In this document: piece by piece, positions 38,532 to 38,565 of the stretch | Layout: each line of letters begins with the position of its first letter | Position numbering within the stretch: the first letter of the stretch is position 1 | Source of the DNA: Galdieria sulphuraria | Lineage: Eukaryota; Rhodophyta; Bangiophyceae; Galdieriales; Galdieriaceae | Direction of reading: 5' to 3' | Length of the DNA: 38,565 nucleotides | NCBI RefSeq assembly: GCF_000341285.1 | Contig: NW_005178466.1 | Location: 180,799 to 219,363 of the forward strand | Position numbers and translations under genes: made by a program | Notes under the pieces: model-generated | The model's database searches: none | What the model saw: the letters and a program-made list of their open reading frames with translations, nothing else | Told to the model about the DNA's origin: nothing

Positions 38532-38565
38532 ATGGAAGCAACTTTCAACCAAACCAGGTCGTTAG
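38532..38565 (+). CDS. Possible start of a gene running off the window
   Basis: An ATG at 38532 (context AAACAATGG) opens a frame, MEATFNQTRSL, that is still open at the window end. Eleven codons are too few to identify a product or prove coding. Confidence 0.2.
   Translation, partial: MEATFNQTRSL

Noticed and set aside
1-38565. Search for tRNA, rRNA, snRNA, transposon, LTR or virus-like elements
   Set aside because: I found no tRNA-like B box in a plausible context, no U2/U6-like core, no terminal repeats and no reverse transcriptase, integrase, transposase or capsid motifs.

Overview
The window looks like a compact nuclear contig from a unicellular red alga of the Cyanidiophyceae, most like Galdieria. 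This is an inference from gene content and style. There are two light-harvesting proteins of the red-lineage LHCR type, an AT-rich background, and about 35 predicted introns of only 38-69 nt with clean GT...AG ends. The other genes are ordinary eukaryotic ones (TFIIH, COMPASS, KDEL receptor, MAD2, TEL2). One assembly gap (Ns, 19800-20017) interrupts the sequence. I see no transposon, virus-derived element, rRNA, tRNA or CRISPR array.

Layout. 0.2-1.85 kb: two convergent LHC genes. 2.6-3.2 kb: an HSP20 with a heat-shock element upstream. 3.2-7.0 kb (-): TEL2/TELO2, then a stand-alone YVH1-type zinc-binding protein. 7.4-8.1 kb: two weak small ORFs. 8.2-11.1 kb (+): CDT2/DTL, then a CDCA7-like zinc-finger protein. 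11.3-13.5 kb (-): a membrane RING protein, then RBBP5/Swd1. 14.1-16.3 kb (+): a long coiled-coil protein with a CM1 (centrosomin motif 1) segment. 16.4-18.1 kb (-): kynurenine 3-monooxygenase. 19.0-19.8 kb (-): an ELO fatty-acid elongase whose 5' end lies in the gap. 20.4-22.5 kb (-): an unrecognised multi-exon membrane protein. 22.6-23.2 kb (+): an Mpv17/PMP22 protein. 23.9-25.2 kb (-): a DEAD-box helicase. 25.5-26.8 kb (+): TFIIH p44/SSL1, whose coding end overlaps that of an ABHD11-like hydrolase (26.8-27.9 kb, -). 28.7-31.4 kb (+): a possible heme-oxygenase-fold protein, then a Tim17-family protein. 31.6-32.5 kb (-): ERD2/KDEL receptor. 33.3-35.5 kb (+): MAD2, then a HAUS4-like augmin subunit. 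36.0-37.8 kb (-): a GT61-type glycosyltransferase. The right end is non-coding apart from a possible start at 38532.

Neighbouring genes do not form one pathway. Several bear on chromosome replication and division: CDT2, CDCA7-like, RBBP5, TEL2, the CM1 protein, MAD2 and the HAUS4-like protein. The CM1 and HAUS4-like genes are of interest because both families recruit gamma-tubulin and this lineage lacks centrioles. Others serve the secretory pathway (ERD2, GT61) or organelles (Tim17-like, Mpv17, ABHD11, probably the helicase).

Splice sites below were placed by hand from reading frame, GT/AG ends and family conservation. Where a start or terminal exon is ambiguous this is stated.
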